Source: Flavobacterium sp. 245 (GTDB lineage Bacteria > Bacteroidota > Bacteroidia > Flavobacteriales > Flavobacteriaceae). Taken from it: a stretch of 64,000 nucleotides of DNA. Location of the stretch: assembly GCF_004362055.1 (NCBI RefSeq), contig NZ_SNXB01000006.1, positions 186,001 to 250,000 on the forward strand, read 5' to 3'. Below, piece by piece: positions 15,774 through 24,383 of this stretch (the first letter of the stretch is position 1; every line of letters starts with the position of its first letter). The position numbers and the translations under genes were made by a program. The notes under the pieces were generated by a model. That model was not told where the DNA came from, ran no database searches, and was given only the letters and a program-made list of their open reading frames with translations.

Positions 15774-17177
15774 ATGAAAACACTATCTCTTAAAAATAAT
15801 TCTATACACCATTTATTGCTTTTTCAGGTAATAACAATGGTGCTGTTGACCTCTTGTGATTCTTTTGTAGAAGTTGATCTTCCCAAATCACAACTTACTA
15901 CAGTTTCAGTTTTTGATAACTATTCCACTGCAAACGCAGCTTTATCGGATATTTATTCTAAAATGAGAGAGCAGGGCTTGCTTTCGGGTTCGGCATCAGG
16001 CGTTTCCAATCTGTTGGGTAATTATGCAGATGAGCTGTATTGCCTTGCAAGTCCGGGCGATCCGACACTCCCTTTTTACACCAATGCACTTCTGCCTGCA
16101 AATTCAACTATTACAGATTCTTGGAATCTCAGTTATAATCAGATTTACGCTGCCAATGCCGTTATGGAAGGAGTGGAGTCAAGTAATAAACTCACTGTAA
16201 AGGAAAAAGAACAGCTAAGAGGGGAAGCCCTGTTTATAAGGGCTATCGTGCATTTCTACCTGTCTAATCTCTACGGGGACATTCCGTACATTGTATCTAC
16301 AGACCGTAATATAAATAATGAAGCTTCGAAGATTCCGGTAAAAGATATCTACAGGAATATTATTGCGGATCTGGAAAATGCGGTAAATCTACTGCCACAG
16401 GATTATATAAATGCTGAGCGAGTGCGTCCTAACCAATTCGCGGCAAAAGCATTCTTGGCAAGGGTATATCTGTATAACGAGTCATGGGCAGAAGCCTCAA
16501 ATACAGCATCAGCGGTCTTAAATGCCATAAATCTTTATGCCATCGAGGATAATGTTTCTCTGGTATTCCTAAAGGATTCCAAGGAAACCATATGGCAGTT
16601 CCAGTCCTCTGTGGCCGGAAAAAACACAGATGAGGCCAGTATTTTCATATTTTCTTCCGGTCCTCCACCCTTTGTGGCATTAACTAATAATCTTATTGAA
16701 TCCTTTGATCTAAAAGACCTTCGGAAAGTGAACTGGACAAAGGCTCTCACCGATGGGAACGATACATGGTATCATGCATACAAATACAAGGAGTTTGAAA
16801 ATACTGCCGCTTCAATGGAGTACTCTATAATTTTCCGCCTTGCCGAACAGTATCTTATAAGGGCAGAAGCAAGGGCGCATCAGGGAGATTTAATAGGCGC
16901 AAAAGAAGATTTGAACAGAATTAGGAAACGTGCGGGGCTTTTGGATACAGATGCTGTTTCTGCCCAGCAGCTTGTTGATGCCGTTTTGAGCGAGAGGAGA
17001 TGGGAACTGTTTACAGAATTCGGACATCGCTTTTTTGACCTCAAACGTTCCGGACAAATTGATAATGTCCTTGATCCTGTAAAGACTGGCTGGAATTCAA
17101 CAGATGTTCTGTTTCCTCTGCCTGAAAACGAACTAAGCATTAATCCTAATATACGCCCGCAGAATAGCGGTTATTAA
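15774..17177 (+). CDS. SusD/RagB-type outer-membrane lipoprotein
   Basis: This 467-residue lipoprotein has its signal at residues 1-28 (lipobox VLLTSC). A helical SusD fold with TPR-like repeats follows (for example LRGEALFIRAIVHFYLSNLY and RPNQFAAKAFLARVYLY), with the family C-terminal motif RRWELFTEFGHRFFDLKRSG and the ending LFPLPENELSINPN. It forms the surface lid of the preceding SusC and captures substrate. The start lies 9 bp after susC and the stop 2 bp before the S9 peptidase, so the three are one operon. Confidence 0.93.
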   Translation: MKTLSLKNNSIHHLLLFQVITMVLLTSCDSFVEVDLPKSQLTTVSVFDNYSTANAALSDIYSKMREQGLLSGSASGVSNLLGNYADELYCLASPGDPTLPFYTNALLPANSTITDSWNLSYNQIYAANAVMEGVESSNKLTVKEKEQLRGEALFIRAIVHFYLSNLYGDIPYIVSTDRNINNEASKIPVKDIYRNIIADLENAVNLLPQDYINAERVRPNQFAAKAFLARVYLYNESWAEASNTASAVLNAINLYAIEDNVSLVFLKDSKETIWQFQSSVAGKNTDEASIFIFSSGPPPFVALTNNLIESFDLKDLRKVNWTKALTDGNDTWYHAYKYKEFENTAASMEYSIIFRLAEQYLIRAEARAHQGDLIGAKEDLNRIRKRAGLLDTDAVSAQQLVDAVLSERRWELFTEFGHRFFDLKRSGQIDNVLDPVKTGWNSTDVLFPLPENELSINPNIRPQNSGY

Positions 17178-17179
17178 AT

Positions 17180-19840
17180 ATGAAATCTCATTATAATTTT
17201 CCCTACGGAAGCAAGAAACAGGAATCTCTGTGTATGAAGCTTACACTGGCTTTATTTTTATTATTTATTTTGCCATTAGTAGCCTGCCCCTTATGGGGGC
17301 AGGTGGTGCAAAAAAAACAGCTGACCGAATCTGATTATAAGAATTGGGGTGAGCTACTGATGGAAAATCCATCTCCAGATGGCCAATGGATCAGTTATCG
17401 AATGCGTTATGAAAGCGGAAGCGATACGCTCTTTGTGCGAAATACAATAAACGGCGAAACCTTTAATTTGCCTGGTGGAGTTTTTCCACGTTTTGCAGGA
17501 AATGAGCACCTTATCTTCAACGACAAAAAAAGCATCCAGTCCTTAAATTTGAAAACTGGATTACGGCATTCTTACCCGTTGGATACGCATATCGAATATT
17601 CCATGGAAACGGGCCAGATTATTACACTCTTAAGAAAAGAAAAATGCCTGCAGCAGCAAAAACTGTCAACCGGTGTGATCAGTATAGTGAAGGATGTAGT
17701 AGATTTTTCAATGAGCCCAATTCAAAAAGAAATTATTATTTCAATAAAAGAAAAAGAAAAGTATTCCGTGGGAATTCTGAATCTTCGGAATTCGACAATA
17801 GAATGGATCGCCAAGCAGGGAAATGGGGAGTTTTATAACTTCGCATGGGAAGAGAATGGCAAAGCAGTTGCTTTTTACAGTTCAACAGATTCAATAGCTA
17901 GCGGCACCAATCTTTGCTTATATAAACTGAAGACCAAAAAAATATTCAGGCTTAATCAAAAGGAACTTAACAATTTTTTATCTGATAAAATTTTTGATAA
18001 AACGGATAGTTATCGCCTGACTATATCGTCGGATTTGGATAAAGTCTTTTTCGGCCTTTCTCAAAAAACTAAACCTGTTGAACAAAAAGCCAGGGACACG
18101 GTTGAAGTTTGGAATACCGCAGATAAATGGATTTATCCGCGGGAACAAGATTCGGGACGTTTTTATGAAAAAGCTAATCTCGCGGTATGGCACCCGTCAT
18201 CTGGACGAGTAGTCCAGATTTCTTCTGTGGAATTTCCCAGTGTAATGCTCAATGGCAATAAAACTTTGGCGATAATATCCAACCCAAAACAATACGAGCC
18301 CCAGTTTGAAAATGTAGCTCCAAGGGACTATTATTTGGTGAATCTTGATACCGGTCAAAAAGAAATTATGGTTAAAAAACAAAGCGAATTCCATACAGAT
18401 CTTTTGCCGTCACCCTCTGGCAAGTTTGTTGCGTATTACAAAGACAGCAACTGGTGGATTTATGATATTAAGAGTAAAACTCATATCAATATTACTCAAA
18501 ATATTAAAATTCCTTTTTTTGGCAGGGTGCATGGATTAGGAGGTGATGCAGCATACGGAAATCCGGGATGGACTCCGGATGACAAGGAAATTCTATTGTA
18601 TGACCAATATGATATTTGGGCGATAAAGAACGACGGCACAGTAGCCAGAAGACTCACCAAAGGAAGAGAAGATAAAACGATATATCGAATTAATACACTT
18701 GGAGATTATGATCTCCTTTTGCGAAATTTTGACGGCTTTAAAAGCATTGCTGTTGATTTAAACGATAAACTCATTCTTCGCACGGAATATGATGATGGCA
18801 AGACTGGATATTGCAGTTTGGAGAAAACGGGCATGCTAAAACAGATCTTAAGCCGCAGCAGTTTTTTTGATAATATGCATTACATAAAAAAGTCTGGGCT
18901 TTATATCTGCAAGGAACAAAGATTTGATCTGCCTCCGCGTATCGTTTTAAAGAACGATTCCTATATGGAAAAAATCATTTTTCAGAGCAATTCCCATTAT
19001 GAAAAATTCCAAACGGGTAAATCAGAACTTATTACGTACCGCAATGCCGCAGGTAAAGAATTAAAAGGCATATTGTACTTTCCTTCAAATTTCGATCCCA
19101 ATAAAAAATATCCCATGATTGTCTATATTTATGAAAAGCAATCGCATAACTTACATAGATATATCAACCCCACCTTGTTTTATGGAAATGGCTTTAATGA
19201 ATCTGTAATGACAACAAAAGACTATGTTATTTTATGTCCGGATATTGAACATGAAACTGGTACAGTGGGAGAAAATACGGTTGATTGTGTTGTTAGCGCG
19301 ACCAATCATATAGTAAGCAAAAACTTCGTAGATCCATTGAGGATAGGTTTAATGGGAGAGTCCTTTGGAGGATATGAGACAAATTTCATAATCACGCAGA
19401 CAGACCTTTTTGCAGCAGCTGTTTCAGGGGCTTCTATTTCTGATTTGACCAGTTTTTATCTCACTGTCGGCTGGGATCTTAATATTTCGGATATGACCCG
19501 CTTTCAAAGCGAGCAGTGGCGATTGGGAAAAAGTCCTTTTGACGATCCAGTTTTGTATTCGAAGAACTCCCCTGTAGCGAATGCTACCTCGATTAATACA
19601 CCAATTTTAATATGGGCAGGAAAATCAGACTGGCATGTAAACTGGAATCAGAGTGTAGAATTTTATATGGCACTTAGAAGGCTAGGGAAACCCGCAACTA
19701 TGTTGCTCTATCCCGATGAAAAACATACCCTAATGAAAGAAAAAAATCAAAAAGATTTGAGTTTGAGAATTAATCAGTGGTTTGATTACTATCTTAAAAA
19801 TGACCAATCAGTTAAGTGGGCAAAAGAGGCCGTTAACTAA
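17180..19840 (+). CDS. Prolyl-oligopeptidase-family (S9) peptidase
   Basis: This is an 886-residue exported peptidase. It has an N-terminal signal/lipoprotein-like segment (ALFLLFILPLVACPLWGQ), a beta-propeller-like region (about residues 60-600, with many WxxxG-type blades such as NPGWTPDDKEILLYDQYDIW) and a C-terminal alpha/beta hydrolase. The triad is Ser728 (GESFGGYE), Asp817 (AGKSDWHVN) and His849 (DEKHTL). S9 enzymes cleave short peptides, often after Pro. It begins 2 bp after the SusD stop, which supports the ATG at 17180. An ATG at 17234 gives a more typical signal peptide. In this operon it would process peptides taken up by SusCD. Confidence 0.85.
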   Translation: MKSHYNFPYGSKKQESLCMKLTLALFLLFILPLVACPLWGQVVQKKQLTESDYKNWGELLMENPSPDGQWISYRMRYESGSDTLFVRNTINGETFNLPGGVFPRFAGNEHLIFNDKKSIQSLNLKTGLRHSYPLDTHIEYSMETGQIITLLRKEKCLQQQKLSTGVISIVKDVVDFSMSPIQKEIIISIKEKEKYSVGILNLRNSTIEWIAKQGNGEFYNFAWEENGKAVAFYSSTDSIASGTNLCLYKLKTKKIFRLNQKELNNFLSDKIFDKTDSYRLTISSDLDKVFFGLSQKTKPVEQKARDTVEVWNTADKWIYPREQDSGRFYEKANLAVWHPSSGRVVQISSVEFPSVMLNGNKTLAIISNPKQYEPQFENVAPRDYYLVNLDTGQKEIMVKKQSEFHTDLLPSPSGKFVAYYKDSNWWIYDIKSKTHINITQNIKIPFFGRVHGLGGDAAYGNPGWTPDDKEILLYDQYDIWAIKNDGTVARRLTKGREDKTIYRINTLGDYDLLLRNFDGFKSIAVDLNDKLILRTEYDDGKTGYCSLEKTGMLKQILSRSSFFDNMHYIKKSGLYICKEQRFDLPPRIVLKNDSYMEKIIFQSNSHYEKFQTGKSELITYRNAAGKELKGILYFPSNFDPNKKYPMIVYIYEKQSHNLHRYINPTLFYGNGFNESVMTTKDYVILCPDIEHETGTVGENTVDCVVSATNHIVSKNFVDPLRIGLMGESFGGYETNFIITQTDLFAAAVSGASISDLTSFYLTVGWDLNISDMTRFQSEQWRLGKSPFDDPVLYSKNSPVANATSINTPILIWAGKSDWHVNWNQSVEFYMALRRLGKPATMLLYPDEKHTLMKEKNQKDLSLRINQWFDYYLKNDQSVKWAKEAVN

Positions 19841-19846
19841 AAAAAA

Positions 19847-19875
19847 CAATGCAGTTCTTGTGCAGAACTGCATTG
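19847..19875. terminator. Bidirectional terminator between convergent operons
   Basis: A perfect 12-bp stem CAATGCAGTTCT/AGAACTGCATTG with a 5-nt loop lies 6 bp after the S9 peptidase stop. On the minus strand it is followed by a T-run, so it also ends the DUF6520 transcript. Confidence 0.85.
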
Positions 19876-19888
19876 CATTTAATGTTTA

Positions 19889-20149
19889 TTAATTAACAGG
19901 GCGATAACGCAACTGTTGACAATTGTTGGCTTTCCCAAAAGCCTGTTGGCCACTTGCTTCACATAGAAATGGACTAGGCGTACTGTCACAACTTACAGGA
20001 ACATCACAAGGCTTTGTAGCGCTGTTAATATATCCCACAATTGGCGGCTTTGATGCACTCTGCATCGAAGTGGTTAAAAAAGCGCCTGTAATTCCCATTA
20101 TTGCAACAAGTGCAAATGGCATTGTCGATTTTAAAAATGTGGTTTTCAT
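19889..20149 (-). CDS. DUF6520-type small exported peptide
   Basis: This 86-residue protein has a long hydrophobic leader (MKTTFLKSTMPFALVAIMGI to about residue 33). The mature part is short and Cys-containing: CDVPVSC, then FLCEASG and a closing NNCQQLRYRP, four Cys in all. The leader, the NNC motif and the length match the DUF6520 family common in Flavobacteriaceae, whose function is unknown. It lies downstream of the MauE-type gene on the same strand (105-bp gap) and converges on the SusCD-peptidase operon. The four Cys suggest disulfides formed outside the cytoplasm, which would fit a redox partner such as MauE. A pheromone- or bacteriocin-like role is speculation. Confidence 0.75.
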   Translation of the reverse strand: MKTTFLKSTMPFALVAIMGITGAFLTTSMQSASKPPIVGYINSATKPCDVPVSCDSTPSPFLCEASGQQAFGKANNCQQLRYRPVN

Positions 20150-20254
20150 AATAATATGTATTAAGGTTATTTGATCTACTATTTTCTACAGGTGTTCGAT
20201 CTTATTTCCTGGCACCGGCCGGTATATTTTTATTAATTATTTAGTGGAGTTCTA

Positions 20255-21772
20255 TTAATCGGTTTGTATAGCATTTTTAAGGTTTTCTTTCAATTCGTAC
20301 ATCAAAACTTTTGTGCCAATTAAAACATAAAGATGCCTATCGGTTAAATACAAGGATTTAAGCTTGTCATCTCCTATCATAAATATTGGGAAACTCAGAA
20401 CATAACTGTTCTTTGAAATGTCATAAACATCTATTATCGAAGCGTGTTTCCAGAGAGCAGGATCTTCATATTGACCTGGAATTTTCGATTCTATAAACAA
20501 TAGATTATTATGAAGCGTACTAAGTGAATTAACAGTAAGTGGTGGTGCGGACATCTTACGTACAGTCTCATTTTTGAGATAGGATACCTTGATTTTTGCT
20601 CTTGAAAAAGTATCAATTGTTTTGCTGCGATGAGTTAAATTTCCATTATTATCTGTCACTATAATTTCATTACGATAAAAATAAACATAGACAGACCTTT
20701 TCATTTTTCTACTGTAATGTAGTATGCCATCGGTGTCGAAAATTCCGTCAATCTGCTTTTTCAGCAGATGTGGCTTATACTGAATTTTCCTGTCATTATT
20801 TGCAGTATAAATGCCGAGAATGTTGGCCGATTTTATCCCATTGTTGTTGCGGAAGATAAAAGATGATGTGTCAATGGGTTCCGCCGCCGTAAAATAAGGA
20901 AGCCCATTTAGTTTACTAGAAATCTTCCAGTCTTCAGTGCTGCCTGCTAATATGCTTGGAACACTACCATCCATTAAATAAAAATATTTTCCCCTAACTA
21001 AAATCTTGATGGAACGATAGTGAATTTTAGGATCACTATTTTCTATATTGTGTGTGTCCTGAAACTTGAAGGAGGTGTCAATCGATATGATCTGCAAAGG
21101 CGTTGTGTAATTTCCTAGATAAAGTTTATCTGGACTGCTTCCTGAGAAATAATAAGAATTATAAATTAAATCTTTGGAATGGACAAGCTGCACAGTTCGT
21201 TTGATATAGCGTCTGATAAATGGATTTTTGTGCTCCATGATTTCTTCCGAAGAGAGAAATAAAGCGATAATAAGTATTATACTTAATGATATGAAAATCG
21301 GAATAGATTTAATTGGTGAGAATCTATTACTTATTTTGTTTTTTTTAATTTGAGATTTATAACTCAGAAAGATTGCTAAGACCGCTAAACAGACAAAGAA
21401 AATATTAAAAACTAAATGAACATTCCAGCTCATTTTCTCTAAAATTCCGCCGCAGGAACAGGGAACGAAAGAACTGTAATGCAGGACAATATAAATATAT
21501 GCCGTAAACATAGTCATCAGACACAGGCAGGCATACAGACCGTAATCGCGGAGTTTCGGAATAAAGAGCAGGCACGCAATTAAGAGCTCTAGAGTTGGAA
21601 CAATCCATGATACAAAAGATGCATAAACACTCAGTAATGGAGACTGTCCAAGCTGCACTTGAAAATTATCAAAATCCAGTAATTTGCTCACAGCCGCGTA
21701 TACAAATAGCATTACATACAGGAGGCAGATTATTTCTTTGGCAATAGTGCCTATGTTGCTGTTTAACTTCAT
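20255..21772 (-). CDS. MauE/DoxX-type redox membrane protein with C-terminal exported domain
   Basis: This 505-residue protein begins with a four-helix MauE/DoxX-like membrane domain (about residues 10-140) that carries the family motif PCSCGG near 104-109. One more helix follows near 155-175, then a ~320-residue beta-rich domain probably exposed to the periplasm (repeats such as NSYYFSGSSPDKLYLGNYTT and LYLTDRHLYVLIG resemble propeller blades). MauE proteins take part in disulfide handling for exported partners. The next gene downstream encodes a four-Cys DUF6520 peptide, so a dedicated redox partner role is plausible. Confidence 0.75.
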   Translation of the reverse strand: MKLNSNIGTIAKEIICLLYVMLFVYAAVSKLLDFDNFQVQLGQSPLLSVYASFVSWIVPTLELLIACLLFIPKLRDYGLYACLCLMTMFTAYIYIVLHYSSFVPCSCGGILEKMSWNVHLVFNIFFVCLAVLAIFLSYKSQIKKNKISNRFSPIKSIPIFISLSIILIIALFLSSEEIMEHKNPFIRRYIKRTVQLVHSKDLIYNSYYFSGSSPDKLYLGNYTTPLQIISIDTSFKFQDTHNIENSDPKIHYRSIKILVRGKYFYLMDGSVPSILAGSTEDWKISSKLNGLPYFTAAEPIDTSSFIFRNNNGIKSANILGIYTANNDRKIQYKPHLLKKQIDGIFDTDGILHYSRKMKRSVYVYFYRNEIIVTDNNGNLTHRSKTIDTFSRAKIKVSYLKNETVRKMSAPPLTVNSLSTLHNNLLFIESKIPGQYEDPALWKHASIIDVYDISKNSYVLSFPIFMIGDDKLKSLYLTDRHLYVLIGTKVLMYELKENLKNAIQTD

Positions 21773-21983
21773 GATTTCTGTAGGTATTTAAAACGATTGT
21801 TGGGACATTTCTGCAGGAATTCGAATTTATTTGATTAGGATAAATATTTAACTTAATAGAACTGATACAAAATTACAACAGCCTGTAATTTTGATTGTTA
21901 CCTAAAACAAGCCGGTATTTTTCAAAAACAATCAATTGTGAGTTAAAAACAAAAGAAGCAGAATTTTTGATATAAAAGGGGCT

Positions 21984-22020
21984 AAAAAAAATGCCAATAA
22001 GATTTCTCTTTATTGGCATT
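21984..22020 (-). terminator. Terminator of the 22045-22338 gene
   Basis: An AATGCCAATAA (21990-22000)/TTATTGGCATT (22010-22020) stem with a T-run on the minus-strand side lies 24 bp after the stop codon. Confidence 0.8.
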
Positions 22021-22044
22021 AAGTGCAGTAAATTTTAAATCAGT

Positions 22045-22338
22045 TTATTTTCCGGATTGGTTTAGAGTCTGCAGCTTTTCACGAAGTTCTGCCAGACCTG
22101 CTTTTTGAAGGCACTCCTCTGCAAGTTGTTTTAAATCCGAAAGGTTTTCCTCAGGGATTGCAGAAACCAAAATAGCTGATTTTTCATCATCCTGCGCCGT
22201 CAGCCCACGTTCAATCACATGGTTTAGGAGCAGTACATTTTTGCGTGAAATTTTCAAATCAATCTTTACCGTCTCATTCATCCCAGGAATACTAAGTATA
22301 GTATCAAAAACCCTTGCTACATCATTTGTTGTCATCAT
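22045..22338 (-). CDS. Small soluble protein of the mobile element, unknown function
   Basis: This 97-residue acidic, helical protein contains MNETVKIDLKISRKNVLLLN and ends with a coiled-coil-like tail (LKQLAEECLQKAGLAELREK). The frame extends to a GTG at 22347, but ATG codons at 22338/22335 are likelier starts. I do not recognise a named family, though proteins like this accompany Bacteroidota mobilisation modules. It is divergent from mobC, has its own terminator and has an 11-bp inverted repeat about 60 bp upstream that may be an operator. Confidence 0.6.
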   Translation of the reverse strand: MMTTNDVARVFDTILSIPGMNETVKIDLKISRKNVLLLNHVIERGLTAQDDEKSAILVSAIPEENLSDLKQLAEECLQKAGLAELREKLQTLNQSGK

Positions 22339-22398
22339 AATTTTCACGTTTTTAAATTAATATTTATTAATACAAAAGTATAAATAGACTTTTTAATT

Positions 22399-22423
22399 AT
22401 CATGGACATTATATGTCCATGAT
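22399..22423. promoter_or_regulatory. 11-bp inverted repeat upstream of the 22045-22338 gene
   Basis: Arms ATCATGGACAT (22399-22409) and ATGTCCATGAT (22413-22423) are perfect around TAT. It is a candidate operator or transcript-start hairpin for the minus-strand gene, or for the mob operon in the other direction. Confidence 0.5.
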
Positions 22424-22567
22424 GGGCTGAATAGACGGAGCTTACTTAACTTCGTATAGTTTTAGAAACAATCCTTAGGTGTTTTCAAATACTGTTTCTA
22501 TTGCGATTTGATTTAAGTGATCGGCAGAAATGCAGAAATTCTAAAATGATATTTAAAATAGCTTAAA

Positions 22568-22623
22568 GATTGCCACGTTCCTGCAATCGGCCAGATGTCC
22601 GGTTGTTAAACAACAGAATCTGG
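22568..22623 (+). other. Candidate transfer origin (oriT) region
   Basis: Directly upstream of mobC and the relaxase gene are clustered inverted repeats: GATTGC/GCAATC (22568-22573, 22583-22588), then a nested hairpin CCAGAT...ATCTGG (22591-22596, 22618-22623) enclosing GTTGT/ACAAC. Origins of transfer usually lie just upstream of the mob genes and contain such repeats next to the nick site. The assignment is positional. The rest of 22339-22700 contains no gene. Confidence 0.4.
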
Positions 22624-22700
22624 CTGCTCTTTACTCGGAACTCGTGAGCAGTGAAACTGAAAGAAGAAAAAGAGTTTGAAATTAATGAAAATGAGAGAAA

Positions 22701-23090
22701 ATGGAAAAGAAAAATTCAAACAGAACGCGTATTGTAGGCCTTCGTTTTACGCCTGCAGAATATGCAAGAATTGAACGTAAATGGAAGGCTACAACCTGTC
22801 GCAAATTAAGTGAATATATTCGTAAATATTTGTTTGATAAACCCATCACAACCAATTACCGCAATCAGTCCCTGGATGAATTTATGTTCGAGATTATCAG
22901 ACTCAGAGCTGAACTTAAGGCCTTGGGAAACAACTTTAATCAGGCAGTAAAAAAGCTGCATACACTGCAGCAGATTCCGGAATTTAAAACCTGGATTATC
23001 AATCATGAACTAGAGCGAAGGATACTTTTGAATAAGGTAGAAGAGATAAATAAATATATTGAGAAAATCTCCCGAAAATGGTTGCAGTAA
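22701..23090 (+). CDS. MobC-like relaxosome accessory protein
   Basis: This 129-residue basic protein has an N-terminal ribbon-helix-helix-like region (TRIVGLRFTPAEYARIERKW) and the family stretch ELKALGNNFNQAVKKLHTL, typical of plasmid/transposon mobilisation proteins of the MobC type. Such proteins bind oriT and help the relaxase open the strands. It overlaps the relaxase gene by 13 bp, indicating translational coupling. A coiled-coil C-terminus (ELERRILLNKVEEINKYIEK) could mediate relaxosome contacts. Confidence 0.85.
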   Translation: MEKKNSNRTRIVGLRFTPAEYARIERKWKATTCRKLSEYIRKYLFDKPITTNYRNQSLDEFMFEIIRLRAELKALGNNFNQAVKKLHTLQQIPEFKTWIINHELERRILLNKVEEINKYIEKISRKWLQ

Positions 23091-24370
23091 TTAAGACAGG
23101 AACTTCACTGCACAACATTTTCAACTATAATGAAAATAAGGTAAAACAAGGTGCAGCGGAGTGCATAGGCGAGGGGAATTATCCTCTTGAAGTGGATAAA
23201 ATGAGCATCACAATGAAACTCAGCAGGCTGCTTAATCAAAATGCTTTAAATGAGAATGTAAATCGCAATAGCGTGCATATTTCACTGAATTTTGATCCCT
23301 CTGAAACCTTCTTAACCAACGAGAAATTAATGCAGATTGCAGATGCCTATATGCAGAAAATTGGTTTTGGAGAACAGCCTTATCTGGTATACCGCCACTA
23401 TGATGCGGGACACCCGCATATTCATCTGGTGTCCATAAAGGTAAAGCAGGATGGAAGCAGGATTGATATGCACAATATTGGCAGGAACCAGTCTGAAACT
23501 GCGCGAAAAGAAATAGAGGAGATGTTCTCTTTAGTGGTCGCACAGGGGCGTAAAAATAATATAGATAAAGTTCTTAAACCTATCGATTTGCAGAAGATTT
23601 CATACGGAAAAATGCAGTCAAAAAAAGCGATTGCAGCAGTGCTTAATGGAGTGCTTTCAACCTATAAATATTCAAGTCTTTCTGAACTCAATGCTGTGCT
23701 GCAGCTCTACAATGTTTTTGCTGACAGGGGATCTGAAGACTCAAGGATTTTTAAAGCAGAAGGATTAGTGTACCGCATACTTGATAGTAATGGAAAACCA
23801 ATTGGGGTTCCTATTAAAGCCAGTGACTTTTACAATAAGCCGACTCTGAAATTTTTAGAGCAAAAATTTATGTCCGCCGGCAGTGGAAGTGTATCGATGA
23901 AAAACAGGATAAAGAATGCCGTTGACCTGGCACTTCTTAATAAAAACATTTCATTTTCCGAGCTGGGAAAACTGCTCGAAAAAGAAGGGATTAATATTAT
24001 TTCAAGAAAAAGTGCTGCCGGGATGATTTACGGTATCACCTATGTGGATCATACTACAAAATGTGTATTTAATGGAAGTGTTTTAGGCAGGCAGTACAGC
24101 GCAAAGGCAGTACAGGAACGCTGTAATTTAATGGGTAAAACTCTGCAGGGTTCCGATAAGGACATAAACATAAAATCCAAAGCTGAATTAATGGGAAGTA
24201 TAGCGAATAAAGATTTATTTGAAATTAGTAAAACTTATGGTTTTGATACTGCTCTGTCTAAAGTTTTGGATGTATTGACCCGGATGGAATCCGCGCAGGC
24301 TTACCTGCCCAATCAGCTTAAAGCAAAACGCAGGAAGAAAAAAAGAAAAGGGCAGTCAGATAATCAATAA
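23078..24370 (+). CDS. Relaxase/mobilisation nuclease (MobP/MobB type)
   Basis: This 430-residue relaxase has its nuclease domain in the first ~200 residues. The histidine triad HYDAGHPHIHLVS (HxxxGHPHIH, near 107-119) binds the metal ion. The Tyr nucleophile is probably one near the N-terminus (FNYNENKVKQG at residues 14-24 resembles motif I of this family). It nicks oriT and pilots the strand into a recipient. The C-terminus is Lys-rich (KAKRRKKKRKG), suiting DNA binding. The next gene is the coupling protein. No mating-pair-formation genes are in the window, so the island may be mobilisable rather than self-transmissible. Confidence 0.9.
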   Translation: MVAVIKTGTSLHNIFNYNENKVKQGAAECIGEGNYPLEVDKMSITMKLSRLLNQNALNENVNRNSVHISLNFDPSETFLTNEKLMQIADAYMQKIGFGEQPYLVYRHYDAGHPHIHLVSIKVKQDGSRIDMHNIGRNQSETARKEIEEMFSLVVAQGRKNNIDKVLKPIDLQKISYGKMQSKKAIAAVLNGVLSTYKYSSLSELNAVLQLYNVFADRGSEDSRIFKAEGLVYRILDSNGKPIGVPIKASDFYNKPTLKFLEQKFMSAGSGSVSMKNRIKNAVDLALLNKNISFSELGKLLEKEGINIISRKSAAGMIYGITYVDHTTKCVFNGSVLGRQYSAKAVQERCNLMGKTLQGSDKDINIKSKAELMGSIANKDLFEISKTYGFDTALSKVLDVLTRMESAQAYLPNQLKAKRRKKKRKGQSDNQ

Positions 24371-24383
24371 AAAAATCAATATC

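Noticed and set aside
20214..20223. ACCGGCCGGT palindrome between the MauE-type and DUF6520 genes
   Set aside because: Only 10 bp, with no T-run or repeated copy nearby. Too little to call a site.
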